This document shows, one piece after another, positions 1 through 6,531 of a stretch of DNA of 16,481 nt. Source of the DNA: an uncultured Lachnospiraceae bacterium. GTDB lineage: Bacteria; Bacillota; Clostridia; Lachnospirales; Lachnospiraceae. The position numbers and the translations under genes are program-made. The stretch's first letter is position 1, and each line of letters starts with the position of its first letter. The notes under the pieces were generated by a model. It had not been told where the DNA came from. It did no database searches and saw only the letters and a list, made by a program, of their open reading frames with translations. The stretch spans positions 1-16,481 of the forward strand of contig CAJUQY010000053.1 in the NCBI GenBank assembly GCA_910588815.1, written 5' to 3'.

Positions 1-2
1 AG

Positions 3-278
3 GTCATCCGCGGGATTCCCTTTCCTGAGCTTAAGGAGCTTCTCAGGCGTTTGGGCATCCAGAAGGCCCAGCTGGAGAGGGCCGAGGCGAAGGTCACGGA
101 GAGCGTGCGGGCCGCCGAGGACTTCATCCAAGGCGTCACAGACAGCCGGATGCGCAGGCTTCTCCGCTACCGTTACCTGGACGGCCTCGGCTGGACGGAG
201 GTTGCGATCCGGATGGGCGGGCGGCACACGGAGGACAGCTGTCGGATGGCGGTGGAGAGATTTCTCGCAAAAAAATGA
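3..278 (+). CDS. Phage late-gene regulator, sigma-region-4/DUF1492-like (5' partial)
   Basis: The reading frame is open to the left edge, so only the last 91 residues are visible and the true start lies outside the window. The C-terminal half (from LLRYRYLDGLGWTEVAIRMG to the end) has the look of a sigma-70 region 4 type helix-turn-helix: a YRYLDG helix, a GWTEVA turn and a recognition helix ending AVERFLAKK. The N-terminal part (LERAEAKVTESVRAAEDF) looks like a charged coiled coil. Small proteins of this type (DUF1492, RinA/ArpU-like) usually sit at the end of the early region of Firmicutes phages and activate the late operon. Its place just upstream of a promoter-like leader and the terminase genes fits that role. 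Assignment rests on motif and position only; its DNA target is inferred. Confidence 0.72.
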   Translation, partial: VIRGIPFPELKELLRRLGIQKAQLERAEAKVTESVRAAEDFIQGVTDSRMRRLLRYRYLDGLGWTEVAIRMGGRHTEDSCRMAVERFLAKK

Positions 279-282
279 AGTT

Positions 283-314
283 TGTTCAAAATGTTCGTTT
301 TTCTGTGATAGAAT
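283..314 (+). promoter_or_regulatory. Candidate activator-dependent late promoter
   Basis: An extended -10 element, TGATAGAAT at 306-314, is one base from the TGnTATAAT consensus. At the matching 17-base distance there is only a poor -35 (TCAAAA at 286-291). The missing -35 is overlapped by a direct repeat of TGTTC at 283-287 and 292-296, nine bases apart. A strong -10 with a repeat replacing the -35 is the arrangement expected of a promoter needing an activator, and the adjacent upstream gene is a candidate activator. The pattern is seen in the sequence; the function is inferred. Confidence 0.5.
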
Positions 315-389
315 TTAAACTGCGGGAAGCAAAATCCAAACAGACGGCTTTGTCTTCCAGCCTCCTTCCTCAAAATATATATTTGTTTC

Positions 390-425
390 CGACAAAACGT
401 CCTGTGCGCCCAGGGCGTTTTGTCG
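390..425 (+). promoter_or_regulatory. 15-bp stem-loop in the late-operon leader
   Basis: CGACAAAACGTCCTG (390-404) pairs with CAGGGCGTTTTGTCG (411-425) around a six-base loop TGCGCC, with one G-U pair and no bulge. No T-run follows, so it is not a standard terminator. It ends about 34 bases before the small terminase start and does not cover that gene's ribosome binding site (around 449-455). Possible roles are an antitermination or RNA-stability element, a protein-binding inverted repeat, or part of the packaging site. Confidence 0.6.
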
Positions 426-459
426 TGGGAGGAAATAGATCAGAACTGAAGGTGGTGAC

Positions 460-960
460 GTGGCCAACAATGAAAACCTAAAACCGGTACGAACCAAGAA
501 CGAAGCAAGAGAGCGGGGGAGAAATGGAGGGCGGCGTTCAGGCGAGGTCAGACGCCGGAATGCAGACTTCCGGAAGACCCTGAATGCATTATTTTCTGCA
601 AGGCTGGATGATACAGAATGGGCTCCGTTCCTGGAAGAGCTGGGCCTTGAACCGACCTTGGAGGCTGCAGTCAATGCCGCAATGATCCGAAAAGCGCTGG
701 CGGGTGACGTGAAGGCGTATGAGGCCATTGCGAAGTATTCCGGCCAGAGCTCCCGAACAGAAAAAGACGACGAGGAACAGCGGATCCGGACCGACCGGGC
801 AAGGGCGGCGAGGGATCAGGAGGTGGGCGCCGAGGAAGAGAATGAGAACATCAAGAGCTTTCTCCACGCCTTGAACCCGTCTCAGGAGGACATTGAGTCA
901 CTGTTTGCGGAGGAGGTGCAAGCTGGTGGCGAAGAGACGGAAGAAACCGGCGAAGTTTGA
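460..960 (+). CDS. terS: Candidate terminase small subunit
   Basis: The 166-residue product begins at GTG, with AAGGTGG at 449-455 as ribosome binding site. The small terminase recognises the phage packaging site and loads the large subunit on DNA. The N-terminus (MANNENLKPVRTKNEARERG) followed by NGGRRSGEVRRRNADFRKTL is a pattern common in small terminase-like proteins of Firmicutes phages. The middle (LEAAVNAAMIRKALAGDVKAYEAIAKYSG, residues about 67-95) is a helical region typical of the group, and the C-terminus is strongly acidic, possibly for contact with the large subunit. The gene directly precedes and overlaps the large terminase by 35 bases, which is the strongest argument. Sequence conservation of small terminases is poor, so function is partly from position. 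Confidence 0.7.
   Translation: MANNENLKPVRTKNEARERGRNGGRRSGEVRRRNADFRKTLNALFSARLDDTEWAPFLEELGLEPTLEAAVNAAMIRKALAGDVKAYEAIAKYSGQSSRTEKDDEEQRIRTDRARAARDQEVGAEEENENIKSFLHALNPSQEDIESLFAEEVQAGGEETEETGEV
911..918 (+). promoter_or_regulatory. Ribosome binding site fixing the large terminase start
   Basis: AGGAGGTG lies seven bases before GTG 926, inside the small terminase gene. The frame is open upstream to an ATG at 893, but that codon has no ribosome binding site and would add 11 residues unlike any terminase start. GTG 926 is therefore chosen. Confidence 0.75.
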
Positions 961-2269
961 GTTTAAGCCATTTTCGGAGCAGCAACGCCGCCTGATCCAC
1001 TGGTGGCGGCCGATGGTGCGGGCCAGTGAGAATAATTATGTGATAGCCGACGGGTCCATCCGGTCGGGGAAGACAATCGCCTGTATCATCGGATTCCTGA
1101 CCTGGTCGCAGGAGATGTTCTCCGGACAGTCGTTTATTTTGGCCGGGAAGACGATGGGCGCCTTGAAAAAGAACGTGGTGCGGCCGATGCTCCAAATCAT
1201 GGAGGCCTGGGGCTGGCCTTACACCTATGTCCGCTCCGGGACTGACGCCAGGATCGAGATCGGGACGAACACCTATTACCTGTACGGGGCCAACACGGAG
1301 GCGGCGCAGGATGCCCTGCAAGGCCTGACGGCCGCCGGCGCCTACCTGGACGAGGCGGCCCTGTTCCCGAAGTCCTTTGTGGACCAGGCGATCGGCCGGT
1401 GCTCCGTCGACGGGTGGAAGTTTTGGATGAACTGTAATCCGGCGGGCCCCCACCATTTCATCCGTGAGGAGTACCTGAACCCGGAGGAGATACGGAAAAA
1501 GAAAGTCTATCACCTGCATTTTACCATGGACGACAACCTATCAATTTCGCCGAAACGGAAGGCAGAGTACAGGAACGCCTGGCCGCATGGCAGCGTGTTC
1601 TACAAGCGTTTCATCCTGGGAAAATGGGTCTCCGCAGACGGCCTGATCTACCAGCAGTTTGCCGACCATGTGGAGGATTGTCTCGTAAGCCCTTCCTGGC
1701 TTCTGGAAAAGGGTAAAGACGGCCGGCCGAAGCATGAAATTGCCTACGCGGTGATCGGAGTCGACTTCGGCGGCACGAAGTCGGCCCACTCCTTCACGCT
1801 GACGGGCTTCACGAAGGGGTTTAAACAGGTGGTGGTGCTGGACGAGTATTATTGCAAGAAGCGGCTGACGCCGAAGCAGCTCCAGGAGGATTTTGTCGAT
1901 TTTGTCCGGAGGGCGCAGAGCCGGTACAAGGTGTACGAGGCGTACTGCGACAGTGCGGAGCAGACGCTGATTGCGGGACTTGAAATGGCTGTCTTGACGG
2001 CGCACGTGGCGATCGACATCCGGAACGCCGTCAAGGGGCCAATCAATGACCGGATCGCCTTCTACAACAGCCTGATCGCCCAGGGGCGCTGGAAGGTGAT
2101 GAGGCACTGCACTCACGTCATAGGGGCGTTCGAGGACGCCGTGTACGATGACAAGAAGAAAAACATGGATATCCGTCTGGATGACGGCCTTATGAACGTG
2201 GACAGTCTGGATTCCACGGAGTATTCCACGGAGAGTGTACAGGAGGATATTTTATATATCGCAGCATAG
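926..2269 (+). CDS. terL: Terminase large subunit (PBSX/Terminase_3-like)
   Basis: The 447-residue protein is the packaging motor: an ATPase that pumps DNA into the prohead and a nuclease that cuts it. The Walker A loop GSIRSGKT is at residues 43-50, the Walker B strand and catalytic acids YLDEA at about 140-144, and the coupling motif MNCNP at about 168-172. The C-terminal RNase H-like nuclease has aspartates in GVDFGG (D280), YCDSAE (D342) and DSLDSTEYS (about D429). Length and motif order are full and intact, with no sign of damage. GTG 926 was chosen because of AGGAGGTG at 911-918. The portal gene follows 12 bases after the stop. No HNH nuclease is seen nearby, which leaves cos or headful packaging undecided. 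Confidence 0.95.
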   Translation: MAKRRKKPAKFEFKPFSEQQRRLIHWWRPMVRASENNYVIADGSIRSGKTIACIIGFLTWSQEMFSGQSFILAGKTMGALKKNVVRPMLQIMEAWGWPYTYVRSGTDARIEIGTNTYYLYGANTEAAQDALQGLTAAGAYLDEAALFPKSFVDQAIGRCSVDGWKFWMNCNPAGPHHFIREEYLNPEEIRKKKVYHLHFTMDDNLSISPKRKAEYRNAWPHGSVFYKRFILGKWVSADGLIYQQFADHVEDCLVSPSWLLEKGKDGRPKHEIAYAVIGVDFGGTKSAHSFTLTGFTKGFKQVVVLDEYYCKKRLTPKQLQEDFVDFVRRAQSRYKVYEAYCDSAEQTLIAGLEMAVLTAHVAIDIRNAVKGPINDRIAFYNSLIAQGRWKVMRHCTHVIGAFEDAVYDDKKKNMDIRLDDGLMNVDSLDSTEYSTESVQEDILYIAA

Positions 2270-2281
2270 GAGGAGTGGGAC

Positions 2282-3733
2282 ATGAGCAACGTGATCAGGG
2301 ATTACTTGAAAAAGGAGTTCCACACGGCGTCTGATGAGACCTACGGCCATATCGACGAATGGCTGGAGTGGTACCAGGGGGACGTGGGGAAATTCCACGT
2401 ATACAGCGTTTACAATGGCGTAAGTGTGACGAAGCACCGGCGCTATTCCATGGGGATGGCGAAGAAGGTGTGCGAGGACTGGGCAAACCTGCTCCTGTCC
2501 GAGAAAGTGAGCATTAAGGCCGGCCGCTATGAAAAGCGCCTGGAGGAAATCCTGGAGCGGAACAATTTCCGGGTCAGGGGGAACCAGCTGGTCGAGCTGG
2601 CTTTCGCACTTGGGACTGGTGCCTTTGTCGAATACCGGGGGGCGGATGGCGGGATCATCATTGATTACGTCCGCGCAGATATGATCTATCCGCTGTCCTG
2701 GGATAACGGCGATGTCACGGAGTGCGCTTTTGCGTCCACGCGGGTGGTCGACGGGAAAGAGCGGGTTTACCTGCAGATTCATCGTCTGGGCAAGGAGGAC
2801 GGAGAACCGGTAGAAGACCCGCATCAGTACTACATCGAAAACAGGTATCTTGACGCAAAATCCGGAAAGGAACTGGATGTTCCAGACGAGGTCGAGCCTG
2901 TAGTCGATTCCGGTTATGAGAGGGCGCTGTTCCAGATTCTGACGCCCAACATCTGCAACAACATCGATCTGGACAGTCCTCTCGGGGTCTCCGTCTATGC
3001 GAACAGCATCCCCCAGCTGAAGGGCTGCGACCTGATCTACGATTCTTACGTGAATGAGTTCGTCCTTGGCCGTAAACGGGTCCTGGTGCCGATCTCCATG
3101 GCGAAAAAGATGATGCAGGAGGATGGCGTGCAGATGCCGGCTTTTGACCCTAACGACACGGTGTTTTACCAGATGCCGGGAGACCGCCAGAGCGACTTTA
3201 AGCTAACTGAGGTGGATATGAGCATCCGGGCCCAGGAACACGAACTGGGGATTCAGAGGAGCCTGGATCTCCTGAGCCTGAAAACAGGGATGGGGACCGG
3301 CCGGTACCAGTTTGATGCTTCTGGAGGCGCGAAGACGGCCACGGAGGTGATCTCAGACAAGTCCGATCTCTATCAGAACCGACAGCGGAATGCGATCCTC
3401 GTCCGGAAAGCGGTGGTCGCCATGATCCGGGCAGTCTCCTTCCTGGACCTCGGCAGGGAAGTGAAGGCGACGGTCGACTTTGACGATTCGATCATTGAGG
3501 ACACGAACACGACCATTGACCGGAACATCAAGCTGGTGGATGCCGGGCTCCGGTCGAAGCTGACAGCCATCATGGAGATCAACAAGTGCTCTGAGGGGGA
3601 CGCCAAGGAAGAACTGGAGCGGATCGCTTCTGACGGGCAGATCACTGGACAGGACATCGACTGGACGAAGGGTGAGGGGCCGGAGGAAGACGCAGAGAAT
3701 AATCCGGAAGCAGATGAGGAGGGATCACAGTGA
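2282..3733 (+). CDS. Portal protein (SPP1 gp6/A118-like)
   Basis: The 483-residue protein would form the dodecameric ring at the head vertex through which DNA passes and to which the terminase docks. The start ATG follows AGGAGGAG at 2268-2275. The N-terminal region (HIDEWLEWYQGD, then MAKKVCEDWANLLLSEKV) and the later GGAKTATEVISDKSDLYQNR (residues 348-367) are characteristic of the SPP1 gp6/A118 portal family; the latter lies in the long helix region lining the channel. The C-terminal tail is acidic (GPEEDAENNPEADEEGSQ). Length matches the family (about 450-500). It overlaps the next gene by four bases (GTGA), so translation is probably coupled. Confidence 0.93.
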   Translation: MSNVIRDYLKKEFHTASDETYGHIDEWLEWYQGDVGKFHVYSVYNGVSVTKHRRYSMGMAKKVCEDWANLLLSEKVSIKAGRYEKRLEEILERNNFRVRGNQLVELAFALGTGAFVEYRGADGGIIIDYVRADMIYPLSWDNGDVTECAFASTRVVDGKERVYLQIHRLGKEDGEPVEDPHQYYIENRYLDAKSGKELDVPDEVEPVVDSGYERALFQILTPNICNNIDLDSPLGVSVYANSIPQLKGCDLIYDSYVNEFVLGRKRVLVPISMAKKMMQEDGVQMPAFDPNDTVFYQMPGDRQSDFKLTEVDMSIRAQEHELGIQRSLDLLSLKTGMGTGRYQFDASGGAKTATEVISDKSDLYQNRQRNAILVRKAVVAMIRAVSFLDLGREVKATVDFDDSIIEDTNTTIDRNIKLVDAGLRSKLTAIMEINKCSEGDAKEELERIASDGQITGQDIDWTKGEGPEEDAENNPEADEEGSQ

Positions 3734-5343
3734 CGTCTCTTGACAGCCAGGGGAAAGCAGAAGAGCTGACCGGGATCTATCAGGACCTGGAGGCCAGGAT
3801 CATGGCCAACATCGCCAGGCACTGCCGAGATTACGGCCAGCCGATCGATTCCGACCGGTGGCTGCTTAAAAAGCTGGCGGAGATCGGGAACCTGAATCGG
3901 GAGAACGTGAGGATGATCGTGGAGCATGCGGGCTTCTCCCAGACAGCAATGGAACGGATGCTCCAGGAAGCAGCTGAGGAGGCGCTGGAAGAGGTGGAGC
4001 CTTCGCTGGCATCTCTTGTCCGCCGAGGTTTGGTCGGGGCACCAGTAAGGTCGATGAAGAGTAGGAACATCCGCCAAGTCATGGAGAAGCTTCAGAGACA
4101 GGCGAAGGACACCCTAAATCTGTGCAACACGACCATGCTGTACAAGGCGAGGGATGCCTATAAAAAGCTGGTCCGGAAAATTTCTTCTGAGGCAGACGAG
4201 ATTGCCGGGAAGCAGGAGTTCCTGGAACGGCTGGGGGCACATGTCACCGCCGTTACAATCGGCGCGGAATCCCGCCAGGCGGCGGTGAGGAAGTGCATCC
4301 GGGAATTTAATGAGAAAGGGATTCCGGCTTTCGTGGACAAGCGGGGCCGGGAGTGGACGCCGGAGGCTTATGTGAATATGGCCATGAGGAATACGGCCAA
4401 AAACACCGCCGACGAGGTCCAGACGGCCAGGTGCCGGGATTACGGTGTTCACTTAGTGGAAATCGATTCCCATTCGGGCGCCCGACCGAAATGCGCCAGG
4501 GATCAGGGGAAAATCTTCGACCTAGACAATGGCAGCGGCTACGTGGAGGACGCTGCAGGACAGAAAGTCCGGTATTACCCGTGGAATTCTTCCAGTTACG
4601 GGGAACCGGACGGGCTCCTGGGGATCAACTGCGGACACCATAAATATCCCTTCTGGCCGGGTATGAGCCTGCAGGGCTATTTTCCTGTTGATCCGGAAGA
4701 AAATGACCGTCTATATAAGCAGACTCAGGTACAGAGGGCCTTGGAGAGGGGCGTCCGCGCTCAGAAGCGGGAATGCATGCTCTACGACCAGATCGGGGAC
4801 AGGGAATCCTTCGAGGCGGCAGCAGTAAAGCTGAAGCAGAAGGAGGCAGAACTGAAAGCCTATGTGGATGGGAATCCGGATCTCCACCGGAAGCGGGACC
4901 GGGAGCAGGTCGTCGGGTTTGACAGGAGGATATCCGCAGAGGCAGTTGGGGCAAATAAGGCCTATACAAAAGCACAGAATACTGATACAATACCAGTGAA
5001 GGATACCTTGATCCGTAAAAGTGTCGGGGCCAAGGCGAAGAATTATAAGGTGATTGACAAAAATACTGGCGTCACATACGAGTTTGCCCCCGGGACACGC
5101 ATCCAGAATTCGGAAGTCTTTGCCGGAAAGGGAACCAGGCATCCGCTTCACGAGGGGGTGGCCGAGGGGCTCACGGCGCAGTACGGAGGGACCGAATCCA
5201 AGTGGCAGCATGCAAAGGGGATCGGGATCCTGGTGGACCAGGAAACCGGGGAAGAGTTCCGGGCCGAGGTGCACTGGTTTCAGGAAGAGACCGTGGGGAA
5301 GGTCGGGTTCAAATTGAAAAAGGAGCTGGGAGATGAAAGTTAA
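3730..5343 (+). CDS. Minor head protein with MuF-like module and C-terminal BECR-like toxin domain
   Basis: The 537-residue product starts at GTG inside the portal stop, with GAGGAGGG at 3716-3723. Residues about 1-330 match the phage minor capsid protein 2 (A118 gp4-like) family: a helical N-terminus, then a cysteine/histidine cluster with H248, PKCARDQG (C255) and NCGHH (C301, H303, H304), like the conserved Cys/His motif of Mu gpF-type head proteins. Residues about 330-437 form a charged, helical linker. Residues about 438-535 are a separate small domain with TRIQNSEVFAGKGTRHP (456-472), YGG, KGIG and AEVHWF (512-517), resembling the predicted phage BECR-fold nuclease modules fused to minor head proteins. 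Such MuF polymorphic toxins are known in temperate phages. The head role is well supported; nuclease activity and the exact toxin family are inferred, with H471 and H515 as candidate active-site residues. Confidence 0.85.
   Translation: MTSLDSQGKAEELTGIYQDLEARIMANIARHCRDYGQPIDSDRWLLKKLAEIGNLNRENVRMIVEHAGFSQTAMERMLQEAAEEALEEVEPSLASLVRRGLVGAPVRSMKSRNIRQVMEKLQRQAKDTLNLCNTTMLYKARDAYKKLVRKISSEADEIAGKQEFLERLGAHVTAVTIGAESRQAAVRKCIREFNEKGIPAFVDKRGREWTPEAYVNMAMRNTAKNTADEVQTARCRDYGVHLVEIDSHSGARPKCARDQGKIFDLDNGSGYVEDAAGQKVRYYPWNSSSYGEPDGLLGINCGHHKYPFWPGMSLQGYFPVDPEENDRLYKQTQVQRALERGVRAQKRECMLYDQIGDRESFEAAAVKLKQKEAELKAYVDGNPDLHRKRDREQVVGFDRRISAEAVGANKAYTKAQNTDTIPVKDTLIRKSVGAKAKNYKVIDKNTGVTYEFAPGTRIQNSEVFAGKGTRHPLHEGVAEGLTAQYGGTESKWQHAKGIGILVDQETGEEFRAEVHWFQEETVGKVGFKLKKELGDES
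4963..4991 (+). promoter_or_regulatory. Candidate internal sigma-A promoter ahead of the toxin/immunity segment
   Basis: TATACA at 4963-4968 (four of six matches to the -35 consensus) is followed after exactly 17 bases by TACAAT at 4986-4991 (five of six), preceded by TG to give an extended -10 (TGATACAAT, 4983-4991). It lies in a locally AT-richer part of the minor head gene, just before the toxin-like domain and about 340 bases before the candidate immunity gene. Transcription from here could supply the immunity gene when the late operon is silent. Function is not demonstrated. Confidence 0.42.
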
Positions 5344-5491
5344 GTATCTGGGAAAGACCGAATTCCTCGTGCTTACACACGGAAAGGTCTATGACGTTCG
5401 GTCTGTTGAACGAGGGTATTATCGGATTGTAGATGATTCCGGAGAGGATTACCTGTATCCGCCGCAGTATTTTGAAACCGTAAAAGAATGA
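5333..5491 (+). CDS. Small 52-aa protein, candidate immunity protein
   Basis: The ATG overlaps the end of the minor head gene by 11 bases and is preceded by AAAGGAG at 5318-5324 with eight-base spacing, a better site than many neighbours have. The protein begins MKVKYLGKTEFLVLTHGKVY and ends DYLYPPQYFETVKE. It appears to be made of short beta strands (KVYDV, YYRIVDDSG, DYLYPP) with an SH3-like feel, and it is acidic with no membrane segment or signal peptide. I do not know its function. Position directly after a gene ending in a toxin-like domain, with an overlapping start and followed by a terminator-like hairpin, suggests an immunity protein. A small head accessory protein is the alternative. 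Confidence 0.72.
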   Translation: MKVKYLGKTEFLVLTHGKVYDVRSVERGYYRIVDDSGEDYLYPPQYFETVKE

Positions 5492-5492
5492 A

Positions 5493-5525
5493 GCCGCCAG
5501 AGGATACAGGCTGGCGGTATTTTTA
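5493..5525 (+). terminator. Candidate intrinsic terminator inside the late operon
   Basis: CCGCCAG (5494-5500) pairs perfectly with CTGGCGG (5511-5517), extended by a G-U pair (5493/5518), around a ten-base loop. TATTTTTAT follows at once (5518-5526). It begins two bases after the stop of the small 52-aa gene. The T-tract is short and interrupted, so partial readthrough is likely, as is needed for the capsid genes downstream unless late transcription is antiterminated. Confidence 0.65.
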
Positions 5526-5536
5526 TACGCATTTTT

Positions 5537-5542
5537 AGGAGG
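5537..5542 (+). promoter_or_regulatory. Ribosome binding site fixing a TTG start for the protease
   Basis: AGGAGG is eight bases before TTG 5551. A GTG at 5542 is in the same frame but overlaps the AGGAGG itself, so it cannot use this site. The TTG start gives an N-terminus of M-I-H-I-E, usual for Prp proteins. Confidence 0.7.
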
Positions 5543-5550
5543 TGGGATAT

Positions 5551-5859
5551 TTGATCCATATTGAATTAACCCCCAGGCGGCTGTCTGTTGACGGCCATGC
5601 CGGATGCGGGGAGCGCGGAAAGGATATTGTTTGTGCTGCGGTGTCGGCGCTGGTCCAGAACCTGATCGGGTCGCTGAAGGCCCTGACGGAAGATCAGATC
5701 AGTGCCCGTGCAGAGCCGGGGCATGCCAATATAGAATACGGGGATCTGTCAGAACAGGGACGCCTGCTGATGGATTCCTTTTTTCTTGGGGTCTGTTCCA
5801 TTGCGGACAGTTACCCGGAACACGTAAAGATCACAGGATGCGGAGCCGACGGGCAGTAA
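5551..5859 (+). CDS. prp: Prp-family cysteine protease (phage structural-protein processing)
   Basis: The 102-residue product from TTG 5551 matches the Prp family, which in Firmicutes removes an N-terminal extension from ribosomal protein L27 and whose phage copies process head proteins. The signature is complete: DGHAGCGERGKDIVCAAVSAL at residues 14-34, with catalytic H16 and C28. The remainder (NLIGSLKALTEDQ, LSEQGRLLMDSFFLGVCSIADSYPEHVKI) is the usual helical half of the small alpha/beta dimer. Length is typical (about 100-115). Context is telling: scaffold and major capsid follow directly, both with LQLFA at the N-terminus, which is the L27-type cleavage sequence. Rejected alternative start: GTG 5542. 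The family call is strong; cleavage of the phage proteins is inferred from the motif. Confidence 0.92.
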   Translation: MIHIELTPRRLSVDGHAGCGERGKDIVCAAVSALVQNLIGSLKALTEDQISARAEPGHANIEYGDLSEQGRLLMDSFFLGVCSIADSYPEHVKITGCGADGQ

Positions 5860-5881
5860 GCGGAAAGGAAGGCACTGAGAA

Positions 5882-6517
5882 ATGAAGTACAGGAGCATGA
5901 AAGAGAGATACCAGTCTCTGGACCTGCAGCTTTTTGCGGAGGAAGGAGACGGGGGAGCTGACGGCGGTGAAGCCGGAGACGAAGAGGAGGAGGAAACCGG
6001 GGAAGAAGAGGATCCGGAAGAAAAGAAATTCTCCCAGAAGGATCTTGATGAAGCGGTGAGAAAACGTCTGGCCAGGGAAAGACGGAAGTGGGCCCGCCAA
6101 AGGCAGGGGACGTCTGGCGCTGGAGGATCCGGCACAGGCGAAAAGCCTCAGGAGGCGGAGAAGGAAAAGCCGGAGGAATCCGGGGACGCAAAGGCCAGGA
6201 GGGCGGCGGAGGAAAAAGCGGACGCCCTGGAGGTCAAGATTGCCTGCTTCGAGGCGGGGGTCGCAAAAGATGCGGTCGACGACGTGACCGCCCTTGCCAG
6301 GGCGTACATGGCGGCAGATGCAGACCTCGACCTGGAAGACGCCGTGGAAAAGGTTGTCAAGAAGTACCCGCAGTTTAAGAAAGGATCGTCTGACCCTTAC
6401 GAGGAAGACGGAGCGAGAGGGAAGTCCTGGGGAGAACGCCAGAGAGGCGGCACGAAGAAGGCCACAGGGGTTGAAGTTGCTTTCCTGAAAAGGAATCCGG
6501 GACTTAAGATCGAATAA
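5882..6517 (+). CDS. Capsid scaffolding protein (DUF4355-like) with Prp site
   Basis: The 211-residue product is short, highly charged and predicted largely helical, as scaffolds are. The N-terminus carries LDLQLFAEE at residues 13-21, the expected Prp target, with cleavage expected between F18 and A19. An acidic stretch follows (about 20-49), then KFSQKDLDEAVRKRLARERRKWARQ, a basic coiled-coil segment common to phage scaffolds, a Gly/Glu/Lys-rich linker, a helical segment (about 105-165) and the ending VAFLKRNPGLKIE, again typical. Scaffolds guide assembly of the capsid shell and then leave. Start ATG 5882 has AAAGGAAGG at 5864-5872. An ATG at 5897 is too close to AGGAG (5891-5895) to be preferred, but would still include the Prp site. 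Confidence 0.88.
   Translation: MKYRSMKERYQSLDLQLFAEEGDGGADGGEAGDEEEEETGEEEDPEEKKFSQKDLDEAVRKRLARERRKWARQRQGTSGAGGSGTGEKPQEAEKEKPEESGDAKARRAAEEKADALEVKIACFEAGVAKDAVDDVTALARAYMAADADLDLEDAVEKVVKKYPQFKKGSSDPYEEDGARGKSWGERQRGGTKKATGVEVAFLKRNPGLKIE
5918..5944 (+). other. Predicted Prp cleavage site, scaffold (LDLQLF/AEE)
   Basis: Residues 13-21 of the scaffold match the Firmicutes L27 pattern LxLQLF-A. The codons differ from those of the matching sites in the capsid and tail genes, so the similarity is at protein level. Confidence 0.75.
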
Positions 6518-6531
6518 GAAAGGATGGTTTT

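Larger units (their letters stand above)
279..459 (+). other. Late-operon leader, non-coding
   Basis: This 181-base gap between the regulator and the small terminase is visibly richer in A and T than the genes around it. It holds a promoter-like element (283-314), a 12-base AT palindrome AAATATATATTT at 373-384 and a 15-bp hairpin (390-425). A 68-codon frame starting at 275 crosses it but has no ribosome binding site and no recognisable protein pattern, so it is treated as non-coding. Sites next to the small terminase gene are also where pac or cos sequences commonly lie; no cos end or HNH gene can be recognised here. Confidence 0.6.

Noticed and set aside
279..459. cos or pac site in the late leader
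   Set aside because: The place is right, but there is no recognisable cos end, no HNH gene beside it and no way to compare with relatives here, so it is only listed as a possible role of the hairpin.
275..481. 68-codon frame overlapping the regulator stop and the small terminase start
   Set aside because: It has no ribosome binding site at useful distance, no family-like pattern, crosses the promoter-like element and the hairpin, and overlaps the terminase gene in another frame.
893..925. Upstream extension of the large terminase to ATG 893
   Set aside because: GTG 926 has AGGAGGTG at proper distance, and the extra 11 residues have no family support.
851..1519. 222-codon antisense frame opposite the large terminase
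   Set aside because: The sense strand encodes all terminase motifs; the antisense product is a compositional shadow.
5604..5885. 93-codon + frame inside the Prp gene
   Set aside because: It is out of frame with the complete Prp signature and has no ribosome binding site.
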